DNA of 64,000 nucleotides from Clostridium muellerianum (GTDB lineage Bacteria > Bacillota > Clostridia > Clostridiales > Clostridiaceae), in assembly GCF_012926525.1 (NCBI RefSeq), contig NZ_JABBNI010000065.1, positions 82,637-146,636 of the forward strand, in the 5' to 3' direction. Made by a program: the position numbers and the translations under genes. Below are positions 45,439 to 53,830 of this stretch, piece by piece (the stretch's first letter is position 1; each line of letters starts with the position of its first letter). A model generated the notes under the pieces. It worked only from the letters and a program-made list of their open reading frames with translations, searched no databases and was not told the origin of the DNA.

Positions 45439-45633
45439 ATGTGTGAATCAACAGCGTACTTAATTACACCAGAAGGTGAAAGAAAAATAATGGACTATGT
45501 GGTAGAAATAATTCCGCAAGCAAATGGTAAGTTATTTTTATCAGATATATTAGGAGAAGAAAAAATAATAGAAGGAATGTTAAAAGAAGTTAAACTATTG
45601 GATCATAAAATTATGATAGAAAAAGTTAACTAA
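45439..45633 (+). CDS. cooT: CooT-family nickel-binding protein
   Basis: A 64-aa beta-barrel-type protein beginning MCESTAYLI; Cys2 is the nickel ligand in characterised CooT proteins, where it lies at a dimer interface. The rest (MDYVVEIIPQANGKLFLSDILGEEKIIEGMLKEV) fits the PF10133 pattern. CooT belongs to the accessory proteins for CO dehydrogenase nickel maturation. It has AAGGAGG before the start and is followed 32 bp later by a His-rich protein gene, making a compact nickel module after acsV. Confidence 0.9.
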   Translation: MCESTAYLITPEGERKIMDYVVEIIPQANGKLFLSDILGEEKIIEGMLKEVKLLDHKIMIEKVN

Positions 45634-45665
45634 AAAATTTCATATACAAGGGGAGGTGGGCAATT

Positions 45666-46079
45666 ATGGATAATAACAATCACGAACATCAACATGAGCA
45701 CATTCATGAGCATACACATGAACATGATGGATATGAACATACACATGAACACAGTCATGAACATACTCATAATGAAGTAGAAGGTCATGAACAAATTCAT
45801 GAACATGAGCACACACATGATCATCATGTACATGATCATAATCATTCTCATGAAATATCAGCAGATGGTGAATTAAATTTAAATAAAGAAGAAAAAACTC
45901 TAAAAATTTTATTAGATCATTGGGTTGAACATAATAAATCTCATGAAGTCGGTTTCAAAGATTGGATTGAAAAATCAAGGATTATGGGGAAAGTGGAAAC
46001 TGCAGAGTTTATACAAAAGGCAGTAGAAGCCATGGAAAAGGCAAATGAAATGCTTATAAAAGCTAAGGAAAATATGTAA
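45666..46079 (+). CDS. His-rich metal-binding (probable nickel) protein
   Basis: A 137-aa protein. The first ~63 residues hold about 25 His, mostly as HEH and HTH repeats with acidic residues. The C-terminal 65 residues form a helical domain (TLKILLDHWVEHNKSHEVGFKDWIEKSRIMGK... and a coiled tail VEAMEKANEMLIKAKEN). It is analogous in design to CooJ or the His-tail of HypB: a nickel store or buffer. Standing next to cooT and after the CODH/ACS genes, it most likely supplies nickel for these enzymes. The start ATG follows GGGGAGGTG. A terminator hairpin comes after it. Confidence 0.88.
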   Translation: MDNNNHEHQHEHIHEHTHEHDGYEHTHEHSHEHTHNEVEGHEQIHEHEHTHDHHVHDHNHSHEISADGELNLNKEEKTLKILLDHWVEHNKSHEVGFKDWIEKSRIMGKVETAEFIQKAVEAMEKANEMLIKAKENM

Positions 46080-46085
46080 TTTATA

Positions 46086-46118
46086 AATAACTCACAATAT
46101 ATTGTTTTGTGAGTTATT
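46086..46118 (+). terminator. Terminator-like hairpin after the His-rich gene
   Basis: AATAACTCACAA pairs with TTGTGAGTTATT, followed by a short T-rich stretch. The next gene is only about 30 bp on, so readthrough is likely. Confidence 0.6.
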
Positions 46119-46150
46119 TATTATACGAGGATGAAAGGGTGAAAGTACGT

Positions 46151-46786
46151 ATGGATAATGCTGCTGTAGAAGAAAAGAGGAAAGATAAAATACCATATGA
46201 TTATAATAAAAGTATACTAAAAAACTTTGATCCTAAAGAAATGGCTCAAAATAGTGGATGCAGCTACAATGAGGAAAATGGTGAGTTCATAGTAAAACTT
46301 ATGGGTGAAAACTTAATTGTAAAGTATCCATGTGGGGATGTTTTAAAGGAGGATGGATCGGAAATAGAGAAATATCCACCCAAAACTCTAGTGTTAAGAT
46401 ATCTCATGAATGCAAAAGGTATAGAACCAACTAATAAAAATATAACATATAGGGATGTAGATGGTGGAAACGTTTATTATAATAATTTTTATGGAAGATG
46501 TATTTTAAGATTGTCTAAAACTTTTGGTAATAACATTGACAAGTTTAAAGATGTTTTTGATAAAATTGAGGCAGAAAAAGTAAATATGGGAGATGTAGCT
46601 TATAAGTTCCAATTTTTGAATAATATATATGTAACTTTTGCATTGTGGTCTGGAGATGAAGAGTTTAGTCCCTCATCACAAATATTATTTGATTCTAATG
46701 TGCCTTTTTATTTTACAGCAGAAGATTTAGCTGTAGTTGGAGATGTTTCAATAGGTACAATTACTAAATTAGCCTATTCTAAATAA
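46151..46786 (+). CDS. DUF3786 domain protein
   Basis: A 211-aa soluble protein matching the DUF3786 pattern: YDYNKSILKNFDPKEMAQNSG near the N-terminus, KYPPKTLVLRYLMNAKG in the middle, and QILFDSNVPFYFTAEDLAVVGDVSIG at the end. The function is unknown; family members occur in anaerobes with corrinoid or CODH genes, which agrees with its place here. The start is uncertain: GTG at 46139 (after GAGG) or ATG at 46151 (after GGGTG). A frame back to 46109 lies inside the preceding hairpin and is rejected. Confidence 0.82.
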   Translation: MDNAAVEEKRKDKIPYDYNKSILKNFDPKEMAQNSGCSYNEENGEFIVKLMGENLIVKYPCGDVLKEDGSEIEKYPPKTLVLRYLMNAKGIEPTNKNITYRDVDGGNVYYNNFYGRCILRLSKTFGNNIDKFKDVFDKIEAEKVNMGDVAYKFQFLNNIYVTFALWSGDEEFSPSSQILFDSNVPFYFTAEDLAVVGDVSIGTITKLAYSK

Positions 46787-46845
46787 CTTATCATACAAAA
46801 TCCATAAAATTAGATTTTCATGAAAAATTTTTAAGTTTATGATAC

Positions 46846-46874
46846 TTGAATGTTAAAAATAAATATGTTAAAAT
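46846..46874 (+). promoter_or_regulatory. Promoter of the GlpA-like operon
   Basis: TTGAAT at 46846-46851 and TAAAAT at 46869-46874 with a 17-bp spacer. The transcript would begin about 120 nt before the first gene and contain the leader terminator at 46920-46976. Confidence 0.6.
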
Positions 46875-46919
46875 ATAAAAAAAGAGAAATTTAAAAGTTA
46901 ATTATTAAGGCGGAGTTTA

Positions 46920-46976
46920 AGAGAGCCAAATTTTAAGATATATAAAAATATCTTAATTTTGAGCTCTCTTTTTTTA
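46920..46976 (+). terminator. Leader terminator (attenuator) before the GlpA-like operon
   Basis: 22-bp arms with few mismatches (46920-46941 and 46948-46969) and a T run, between the promoter and the ribosome binding site of the first gene. This suggests antitermination control, as with GlpP for glycerol genes in Bacillus. Confidence 0.75.
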
Positions 46977-47000
46977 TATTTTTGGAGGAGGTAAATTATA

Positions 47001-48440
47001 ATGTTTGATGTAACAATTATAGGAACTGGTGTGATAGGGTGTTCAATAGCTAGGGAATTATCAAAATATAAGTTAAAAACTTGTGTGGTTGAAAAAAACT
47101 TAGATTTAGCAAATGGCACAAGTAAAGCAAATAGTGCAATAGTACATGCTGGATTTGATGCAAAGCCAGAAAGTTTAAAAGGAAAATTAAATGCAAAAGG
47201 AAATGCTATGTTTGATAAACTCTCAGAAGAGTTGGATTTCCCTTTTAGTAGAATAGGATCCTTAGTTTTATGTTTTGACAAAAAAGATATAGATGGATTA
47301 TATGAATTAAAAGAAAAGGGAGAGAAAAACGGTGTTCCAAATCTTGAAATATTAGATGGAAAGAAAGTTAGAGAAATGGAGCCAAATTTATCAGAAGAAG
47401 TTGTGGGAGCATTATATGCACCAACTGGTGGAATTGTTTGTCCTTATGAAATGACAATAGCTTTAGCTGAAAACGCTTTTACAAATGGAGTAGAATTTAA
47501 GTTTGAAACTGAAGTAAAGGGAATAGAAAAAGGTGAAGAAAAATACATTCTTAGAACAAATAAGGGTGATATAGAAACAAAATTAGTTATAAATGCAGCT
47601 GGAGTATTTTCAGATGAAATAAATAATATGGTAAGCAAAGATAAAATTGAAATAATACCAAGAAAAGGTGAGTATTGCTTATTTGATAAAGCTGTTGGAA
47701 GTATGTTTTCAAGAACAATATTTCAGCTTCCAACTAAATTAGGTAAGGGAGTATTAGTTACGCCAACAGTTGATGGAAATCTACTTATAGGACCTAATGC
47801 AGAAGATATAGATGATAAGCAGGATTTAACTACAACAAGTGAAGGAATTGATGAAATAATAGCTAAAGCTTCTCTAAGTGTTAAACAAATACCGATGAGA
47901 CAAGTTATTACATCATTTGCAGGTTTAAGAGCACGCTCAACAAAGAATGATTTTATAATTGGTGAGCCAGAGGATGCTAAAAACTTTGTAAATGTAGCAG
48001 GAATAGAATCACCAGGACTTTCAAGTGCACCTGCTATAGCTGAAATGGTTAGTGATATAGTAGTTTGCAAATTAAATCCAAATAAAAATGATGAATTTAA
48101 TCCAATAAGAAAAGGAATACCTAAGTTTAGAGAAATGAATAATGATGAAAGAAGAGAGCTTATAGCTAAAGACTCTAGATATGGTAAAATAGTATGTAGA
48201 TGTGAGACTGTTACTGAAGGAGAAATTATAAATTCTATAAAAAGACCACTCGGAGCAACAACACTTGATGGAGTTAAAAAAAGGACTAGAGCTGGTATGG
48301 GAAGATGTCAATCAGGCTTTTGTTCAACAAAAATAGTTGAGGTTTTATCTAAAGAGCTTGGAGTAAATAATATTGATATAACTAAGTTTGGTGGAAAATC
48401 TAATTTATTAGTAGGTAGAGATAAAGATAATATTAAATAG
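47001..48440 (+). CDS. GlpA-like FAD-dependent dehydrogenase with 2Fe-2S BFD domain
   Basis: A 479-aa oxidoreductase. The N-terminal FAD fold is VTIIGTGVIGCSIARELSKY; the middle is DAO-like (GTSKANSAIVHAGFD, GGIVCPYEMTIALAENA, TSFAGLRARS). Near residues 399-443 a BFD-type 2Fe-2S domain has four cysteines (CRCETVTEGE...GRCQSGFC). This layout matches GlpA of anaerobic glycerol-3-phosphate dehydrogenase, and operon partners support it. It starts after GGAGGAGGT and is controlled by the leader terminator. The substrate is inferred. Confidence 0.85.
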   Translation: MFDVTIIGTGVIGCSIARELSKYKLKTCVVEKNLDLANGTSKANSAIVHAGFDAKPESLKGKLNAKGNAMFDKLSEELDFPFSRIGSLVLCFDKKDIDGLYELKEKGEKNGVPNLEILDGKKVREMEPNLSEEVVGALYAPTGGIVCPYEMTIALAENAFTNGVEFKFETEVKGIEKGEEKYILRTNKGDIETKLVINAAGVFSDEINNMVSKDKIEIIPRKGEYCLFDKAVGSMFSRTIFQLPTKLGKGVLVTPTVDGNLLIGPNAEDIDDKQDLTTTSEGIDEIIAKASLSVKQIPMRQVITSFAGLRARSTKNDFIIGEPEDAKNFVNVAGIESPGLSSAPAIAEMVSDIVVCKLNPNKNDEFNPIRKGIPKFREMNNDERRELIAKDSRYGKIVCRCETVTEGEIINSIKRPLGATTLDGVKKRTRAGMGRCQSGFCSTKIVEVLSKELGVNNIDITKFGGKSNLLVGRDKDNIK

Positions 48441-48482
48441 TAAGGAATTAATATATATTATAATATTTTGGAGGGTTATGAA

Positions 48483-49742
48483 ATGCAAGAATATGATATA
48501 GTGGTAATTGGTGGTGGCCCAGCAGGACTTGCAGCTGCAGTTTCAGCTAAAGAGCAAGGAATAGATAACATTATAATATTAGAAAGAGATAATCAGTTAG
48601 GTGGAATATTAAATCAGTGTATTCATAATGGATTTGGACTTCATACTTTTAAAGAAGAATTGACAGGTCCAGAATATGCTCAAAGATTTATAGATAAAGT
48701 GTTAGATATGAAGATACCATATAAATTAAATACAATGGTACTTGATTTGAGCCAGGATAAGATTATTACAGCAGTTAATGAAGAAGATGGAATAATTGAA
48801 ATCAAAGCTAAGTCTGTAATTTTAGCTATGGGATGTAGAGAAAGACCAAGAGGAGCTATAAATATACCTGGAAGCAGATCTGCTGGAATATATACTGCAG
48901 GTACAGCTCAAAAGTTTGTTAATGTAGAAGGTTATATGCCAGGAAAAGAAGTTGTTATATTGGGTTCAGGAGATATTGGACTTATAATGGCAAGAAGAAT
49001 GACACTTGAAGGAGCAAAAGTTAAGGCAGTAGTTGAACTTATGCCATATTCAGGTGGATTAAAGAGAAATATAGTACAGTGTCTTGATGATTTTGGAATA
49101 CCTTTAAAGTTGAGTTATACAGTAACTAATATAAAAGGTAAAGATAGAGTTGAAGGAGTTACTATTGCAGAAGTAGGCAAAGACAGAAAGCCAGTAAAGG
49201 GAACAGAAGAATATATTCCTTGTGATACATTACTTCTTTCAGTTGGATTACTTCCAGAAAATGAACTTTCAAGAAAAGCTAATGTTAATCTTTCAAATAT
49301 AACTGGAGGTCCAGAGGTAGACGAAAGACTTGAAACAAATCAAGAAGGAATATTTGCTTGCGGAAATGTACTTCATGTTCATGACTTAGTTGATAATGTT
49401 ACTATTGAAAGTATTAATGCAGGTAAGAATGCAGTTGATTATATAAAAGGAAAGAAATCAGACGGTAAAAAGATAGAAATTATAGCTACAGAAGGGGTTA
49501 GATATACAGTACCTAAGTATGTAAATCCTAAAAATGTAGAAGATCATATAGATGTTAGATTTAGAGTAGGCGATGTATTTAAGAATAGCTTTATAGCAGT
49601 ATATTTTGATGATAAGAGAGAAATGCATATAAAGAAGAGAATTCTTACTCCAGGAGAAATGGAAACAGTGAAACTTACTAAAGCAATGTTTGAAAAGTAT
49701 TCAAATTGCGAAAAAATTACTATTAAGGTAGAGAGGGAGTAG
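48483..49742 (+). CDS. Pyridine nucleotide-disulfide-type FAD oxidoreductase (GlpB-like partner)
   Basis: A 419-aa flavoprotein. FAD fold VVIGGGPAGLAAAVSA, the motif GGILNQCIHNGFG, ATG-like VILAMGCRERPRG, a second NAD fold VVILGSGDIGLIMARR, and FACGNVLHVHDLVDNVTIES near the end. It lacks a CxxC redox disulfide of the thioredoxin reductase type. It lies between the GlpA-like and DUF1667 genes in a tight operon (the gap to DUF1667 is 4 bp) and probably passes electrons between the dehydrogenase and NAD(P). The start at 48483 follows GGAGGG; a TTG at 48468 overlaps that site. Confidence 0.85.
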   Translation: MQEYDIVVIGGGPAGLAAAVSAKEQGIDNIIILERDNQLGGILNQCIHNGFGLHTFKEELTGPEYAQRFIDKVLDMKIPYKLNTMVLDLSQDKIITAVNEEDGIIEIKAKSVILAMGCRERPRGAINIPGSRSAGIYTAGTAQKFVNVEGYMPGKEVVILGSGDIGLIMARRMTLEGAKVKAVVELMPYSGGLKRNIVQCLDDFGIPLKLSYTVTNIKGKDRVEGVTIAEVGKDRKPVKGTEEYIPCDTLLLSVGLLPENELSRKANVNLSNITGGPEVDERLETNQEGIFACGNVLHVHDLVDNVTIESINAGKNAVDYIKGKKSDGKKIEIIATEGVRYTVPKYVNPKNVEDHIDVRFRVGDVFKNSFIAVYFDDKREMHIKKRILTPGEMETVKLTKAMFEKYSNCEKITIKVERE

Positions 49743-49746
49743 TAAA

Positions 49747-50112
49747 ATGAATATAAGAGATTTGGTATGTATCGGATGTCCAATGGGGTGTCAACTTCAA
49801 GTTAAATTAGAAGGAGATAAAGTTATAGAAGTCTCTGGAAATACATGCAAAAAAGGTGCAGAATACGGAGAAAAAGAATGTACAAATCCAACAAGAATAG
49901 TAACTTCTTCTGTATATGTGAAAGATGGAAATGTTGATGTAGTTCCTGTTAAAACTGAAAGTGATATACCTAAAGGAAAAATATTTGATTGTGTAAAAGC
50001 ATTAAAAGGAGTAGTAAAGGCCCCTATTAATATTGGAGATGTAGTAGTTACAAATATAGCAGATACAGGTGTTAATATTATAGCTACTAAAAAAGTATAT
50101 AAAGCTAGTTAA
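49747..50112 (+). CDS. DUF1667 cysteine-rich protein
   Basis: A 121-aa protein with Cys8, Cys11, Cys15, Cys34 and Cys45 in CIGCPMGCQLQVKLEGD...NTCKKGAEYGEKEC, resembling the N-terminal 4Fe-4S region of molybdopterin oxidoreductases. The rest (RIVTSSVYVKDG, VPVKTESDIPKGKIFD) matches DUF1667. It always accompanies the two preceding FAD proteins in clostridia, and may fill the electron-transfer place of GlpC. It begins 4 bp after the preceding stop. A terminator follows. Confidence 0.85.
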   Translation: MNIRDLVCIGCPMGCQLQVKLEGDKVIEVSGNTCKKGAEYGEKECTNPTRIVTSSVYVKDGNVDVVPVKTESDIPKGKIFDCVKALKGVVKAPINIGDVVVTNIADTGVNIIATKKVYKAS

Positions 50113-50167
50113 TATTTTGAGAACACACATAGTTTTGTGTAAATTTAAATTAATATGATTAAATAGA

Positions 50168-50206
50168 AATTACTACTGAAATACATTATACATTTCAGTA
50201 GTAATT
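50168..50206 (+). terminator. Terminator after the GlpA-like operon
   Basis: ATTACTACTGAAAT pairs with ATTTCAGTAGTAAT and is followed by a T run. Confidence 0.8.
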
Positions 50207-50374
50207 TTTGTCTTTAGGGAATGCTAAATGATGAAATAGCATAACCTGTATTTGCTATTATAGTTTGCAAAACCTTCATTTTTGTTAAGATTTATACGAA
50301 AAATGCAAATAGATTTTAAATTTATACAAATCTACTTGTGGTTTCGATATTTTAAATAATTCTTTACTTTTTAG

Positions 50375-50767
50375 TTAGTAATTAAAAAGTTTTTTTGGAG
50401 TATTATTAATTGGGGTAGTACCTTTTAAGATATCCATTACTTCTCGTATATTTTTTCTATGGACAGCTTCTATATGCATTTTCTGGTTGTATTCAGGAGT
50501 TGAGGAATTGTTTTTTACCTCTTTATTAGATGTAATTGTATTTTGAGAGCTTTTCTGTTTTTCCATTTGTGTGACAGGAACTTTATTTATTAAAACTTTT
50601 TGGCCTTCTTCATCTACTATATATGTAGCATAATAGTTTCCTTCTCTTTCAGATATAGTCTGCTTGCTTTTCTTTGACTTTTCTGTATCTTTATCACTAT
50701 TTTGATGTTTTGATGTTATAGGAGAAGTATAAGAGTTTTTACTTCCAGTTATGTTATTAGAAATCAT
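50375..50767 (-). CDS. Polar protein of unknown function
   Basis: A 130-aa protein rich in Ser, Lys, Asn and Gln, probably disordered over residues 1-45 and 65-100. Between these lies an ordered piece, GNYYATYIVDEEGQKVLINKVPV, and a C-terminal helix, MHIEAVHRKNIREVMDILKG. There is no signal peptide or membrane segment. The ATG at 50767 follows GGAGGTG; a GTG inside that site is rejected. I do not recognise the family. It is a single gene, in a spacer between the GlpA-like operon and the RusA-like gene. Confidence 0.65.
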   Translation of the reverse strand: MISNNITGSKNSYTSPITSKHQNSDKDTEKSKKSKQTISEREGNYYATYIVDEEGQKVLINKVPVTQMEKQKSSQNTITSNKEVKNNSSTPEYNQKMHIEAVHRKNIREVMDILKGTTPINNTPKKLFNY

Positions 50768-51055
50768 GTTTTTCACCTCCCTATTTGTATTGATATTTGA
50801 GATGTATTATTTTTGTATGAGTTTATAATGACAAAGTACCACATAAAAGTATAAATGTAAATAAATATGGAATGAATATATTAAAAATTGGCATGAAAGT
50901 AATATTTGTGTATATGAGTTCTTTTCATATTGTTAAGGTTGTATTTATTTTTTTGTATATAAAATGGATTATGAATATAATTATTAAAAATTGAGAAGAA
51001 GTATGTTATTCTATTAATATGTTTTATATTATAAAATTAAAGAGGTAAACAAATT

Positions 51056-51691
51056 ATGTTAAAAACTTATGCAAAGGTTATGGTAAAAGGTTCACCATTA
51101 TCTAAATCCAATTTCAAATTATTTAACGTTAATGGAAGAGCTATTTTGCCTTATAATTCTGGAAAATATCACGATAGATATGCTCTTTATGAAGAAGAAA
51201 TAGCTTACGAAGCTAGATGTCAAAACCCTGGAGTAGTCTTAAGTGAAGCCTTAATAGCTGTACTCAAAGTATATTACAAAAGTAAAAAAAGGCATCCAGA
51301 TACTAATAACATCACTAAAAGTATATTTGATGGTATTGAAAAAAGTGGACTTATAGTTAACGATGCTCAGGTAAGGCGACTTATAATAGAAGAGTTTTAT
51401 GATGAAATAAATCCTAGATTTGAACTAGAACTTTTTGGTGAAAGCACTTATTTCATGGATTATAGAATTTTAAAAAGGGAAACAATTGAAGAACCTATTC
51501 AGTATTCTCTTCCACCAAACAAATCAAAATCTCCCAAAATACATACTACTTACGCGCCTTCAAATGATTTGCCTCAAAATGATAAACTTCATTGTGAAAT
51601 ATGCGGTAAAAAAATAAAAAAAGAAAACTCTATTTCTGCAAACAAAGGTAAAACTATCATTTGCAAAGAATGTTTTTCTAAATTATTTTAA
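51056..51691 (+). CDS. RusA-like Holliday junction resolvase with C-terminal zinc ribbon
   Basis: A 211-aa protein. Residues ~1-140 resemble RusA, with VKGSPLSKSNFK at the N-terminus and the catalytic block KKRHPDTNNITKSIFDGIEKSGLIVNDAQV, in which the Asp, Lys and second and third Asp match the metal-binding acids of RusA. After a Pro/Ser-rich linker (about 150-175), residues 178-211 form a zinc ribbon (HCEICGKKI...IICKECFSKL). RusA genes usually lie in prophages, but no phage genes are near. The start follows AGAGG. Substrate and role are inferred. Confidence 0.75.
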   Translation: MLKTYAKVMVKGSPLSKSNFKLFNVNGRAILPYNSGKYHDRYALYEEEIAYEARCQNPGVVLSEALIAVLKVYYKSKKRHPDTNNITKSIFDGIEKSGLIVNDAQVRRLIIEEFYDEINPRFELELFGESTYFMDYRILKRETIEEPIQYSLPPNKSKSPKIHTTYAPSNDLPQNDKLHCEICGKKIKKENSISANKGKTIICKECFSKLF

Positions 51692-51726
51692 GCTAAAGGA
51701 TCTTAACTTTAATCCTTTAGCTTTTC
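51691..51726. terminator. Bidirectional terminator between the RusA-like and DUF1836 genes
   Basis: 11-bp arms AGCTAAAGGAT (51691-51701) and ATCCTTTAGCT (51712-51722), with T-rich flanks; the hairpin overlaps the end of the minus-strand gene. Confidence 0.7.
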
Positions 51727-52298
51727 TTTTTGAAAAAACTGTCAATTATTTTTTCTGCCATTCTTTTTTGTATATTAGCTTTAACTATAAGCATAATGAC
51801 AAGCATCATTGATTTACTTATATCATTATGTTCTCCACTACAGTCCTTTAAATTTATTTCTTTTTCAAAATCTGTTTTAAAATTTTCAATCTCCAACTTT
51901 TCTAATTGTAGAAATTCTTCATAAACATCTTTTAAATTTATTTTACTATCTTCTAATTTATTTATATTTTCAACTATAGGAGAAAACAACGCTTGTATAT
52001 CATTTATTGATAAAATCTGTTTTAAATAATATGTAAGTATAATTAATACCATATGCTGTCTAGAATATTTTTTCTTTTTAGGAGGCATTAAAATGCCAGC
52101 TTTAGTATAGTTATTTATCATAGTTTTTGTAAGAGAAGTGTCTTCCTTGTTCCTTTTCAAATATGAAAACTTTTCATCAATAAAAGTAGTTACCTGATCC
52201 ATATATAAATCTATATCTGGTATACCCGAAAATTCTAACTGATCAAATGAACAAACTTCTTCTAATAACTTTTTTAGGGATTCTTCATCTATATTCAA
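51717..52298 (-). CDS. DUF1836 domain protein, MerR-like putative regulator
   Basis: A 193-aa protein. The middle reads TKTMINNYTKAGILMPPKKKKYSRQHMVLIILTYYLKQ, a MerR-like winged helix arrangement typical of DUF1836 (PF08876), followed by ILSINDIQALFSPI. The C-terminal third is acidic and helical. It starts with TTG 9 nt after AGGAGG. No obvious target operon adjoins it; the GAGGACA repeat lies just upstream. Function inferred from the HTH only. Confidence 0.8.
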   Translation of the reverse strand: MNIDEESLKKLLEEVCSFDQLEFSGIPDIDLYMDQVTTFIDEKFSYLKRNKEDTSLTKTMINNYTKAGILMPPKKKKYSRQHMVLIILTYYLKQILSINDIQALFSPIVENINKLEDSKINLKDVYEEFLQLEKLEIENFKTDFEKEINLKDCSGEHNDISKSMMLVIMLIVKANIQKRMAEKIIDSFFKKKS

Positions 52299-52333
52299 TA
52301 TTAGTATCCTCCTAATTCCATAACAATTTTTTC

Positions 52334-52568
52334 AGAGGACATTTGACAGAGGACAGAGGACAGTGAAGGTAAGTTTTCTTCCTTTCGTCATAAAACTAAT
52401 TTATTTTAAATCTTATTTTGCTAAAGCAAAACAAACCTTAAATTTATATAAGTCAGCAATGTTTCGCTTTAGCGAAACGAGTCATTAAAAATTTAATTGA
52501 AGATTTTTCGTAGCGCAGTGAAGAAAAATCATCATCCACTGTCCTCTGTCAATTGTCCTCTGTCCTCT
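52334..52568. repeat. GAGGACA-type inverted-repeat element, copy 2
   Basis: A 235-bp unit whose ends are iterations of the heptamer AGAGGAC (left 52334-52369, right 52536-52568). Its reverse complement matches 8494-8877 along the whole length except for the 8644-8826 insertion. Internal hairpins TTTCGCTTTAGCGAAA and TTTTGCTAAAGCAAAA occur. No coding capacity. It lies between the DUF1836 gene and the tsaD promoter. Confidence 0.8.
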
Positions 52569-52649
52569 TTGATTCGAATACTAACATTATATCATAATCA
52601 GTAAATGTAATGCTGTGGAATTGGTATTCATTAATAGTTTTGCTTATCA

Positions 52650-52678
52650 TTGATTATAATTTTTTAATAAAGTATAAT
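52650..52678 (+). promoter_or_regulatory. Promoter of tsaD
   Basis: TTGATT at 52650-52655 and TATAAT at 52673-52678, 17-bp spacer, about 50 bp before the start codon. Confidence 0.65.
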
Positions 52679-52730
52679 TATTGTTAGTACCTAATAAAAG
52701 AAAGTAAGGAAAAACAAGAGAGGTAATATT

Positions 52731-53756
52731 ATGGATAAAGATATAAAGATACTTGCTATAGAGAGTAGTTGTGATGAAACTTCGGCAGCGGTAGTAGTTA
52801 ATGGTAGGAAAGTTTTGTCAAATATTATAGCATCTCAAATAGATATACATACTAAGTTCGGTGGTGTTGTACCAGAAGTAGCTTCAAGAAAACATGTAGA
52901 GGCAATAGCAGTAGTAGTTCAAGAAGCTTTAGATAAAGCTGGAGTAACGCTGGAGGATATAGATGCAGTTGGAGTTACATATGGGCCTGGACTTGTGGGA
53001 GCATTACTTGTGGGGCTTCAATATGCTAAAGCTTTGGCATATGCTATAGGGAAGCCGTTGATTGGTGTAAATCATATTGAAGGTCATATAAGTGCTAATT
53101 TTATACAATATGAAGATTTAAAACCTCCATTTGTATGTCTTGTTGTATCAGGAGGACATACTTTTATAGTTTATATGAAATATTATGGAGAATTTGAAGT
53201 TATGGGACAGACAAGAGATGATGCAGCAGGAGAGGCTTATGATAAAGTGGCTAGAGCCATAGGGCTTGGATACCCTGGAGGTCCTAAAATAGACAAGATA
53301 GCAAAAGAAGGAAATGAAGATGCTATAAAGTTTCCAAGAGCTAGATTTCAAGATGGTAAATCTTTAGATTTCTCGTTTAGTGGACTTAAATCAGCAGTGC
53401 TTAATTATTTAAATCAGATGGAAATGAAAAAACAGGATATAAATAGGGCTGATGTAGCTGCATCTTTTCAAAAGGCAGTAGTGAGTTTTTTAGTAGACAA
53501 TGCAATGAAAGCTTGTAAATTAAAAGGTGTGAATAAAATTGCTGTAGCTGGGGGAGTTGCTGCTAATACTTGTCTTAGAGACACTTTAATTAAGGAAGGT
53601 AATGAAAAAAATATAGAGGTGTTGTTTCCAGAGTTTGTATTATGTACAGATAATGCAGCTATGATAGGAAGTGCTGCTTATTTCGAATATATCAAGGGGA
53701 ATACAGCTCCATTAACTTTAAATGCAATACCTAATTTAAAACTTGGTGAAAGATAA
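52731..53756 (+). CDS. tsaD: tRNA N6-threonylcarbamoyladenosine transferase TsaD
   Basis: A 341-aa ASKHA-fold enzyme that transfers the threonylcarbamoyl group to A37 of tRNA. Diagnostic segments are [38 protein letters not shown], the metal-binding HIEGH (in [12 protein letters not shown]), VSGGHTF, and [12 protein letters not shown] near the C-terminus. The length is normal. The partner proteins TsaB and TsaE are encoded at 20491-21663; TsaC is not in the window. Single gene with its own promoter and terminator. Confidence 0.97.
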   Translation: MDKDIKILAIESSCDETSAAVVVNGRKVLSNIIASQIDIHTKFGGVVPEVASRKHVEAIAVVVQEALDKAGVTLEDIDAVGVTYGPGLVGALLVGLQYAKALAYAIGKPLIGVNHIEGHISANFIQYEDLKPPFVCLVVSGGHTFIVYMKYYGEFEVMGQTRDDAAGEAYDKVARAIGLGYPGGPKIDKIAKEGNEDAIKFPRARFQDGKSLDFSFSGLKSAVLNYLNQMEMKKQDINRADVAASFQKAVVSFLVDNAMKACKLKGVNKIAVAGGVAANTCLRDTLIKEGNEKNIEVLFPEFVLCTDNAAMIGSAAYFEYIKGNTAPLTLNAIPNLKLGER

Positions 53757-53789
53757 TATTAATATATAAGAATAATAGATTAAAAAGGA

Positions 53790-53830
53790 AGATTTGCTTG
53801 GGTTTGATTAACGCAAGCAAATCTTTTTAT
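53790..53830 (+). terminator. Terminator after tsaD
   Basis: AGATTTGCTTG pairs with CAAGCAAATCT and is followed by a T run. The rest of the spacer to the pyruvate carboxylase promoter (53831-54264) is AT-rich with no recognisable gene. Confidence 0.8.

Noticed and set aside
45630-45851. A 73-aa Met-rich reading frame on the minus strand
   Set aside because: It is the antisense of the CAT/GAA repeats encoding the His-rich protein; no ribosome binding site, and the composition is explained by the opposite strand.
45666-45860. Short direct repeats resembling a repeat array
   Set aside because: They are codon repeats (HEH, HTH) within a coding gene, without regular spacers, so not a CRISPR or satellite.
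46109-46150. Longer N-terminus for the DUF3786 protein
   Set aside because: The added region lies in the terminator hairpin of the preceding gene; later starts have ribosome binding sites.
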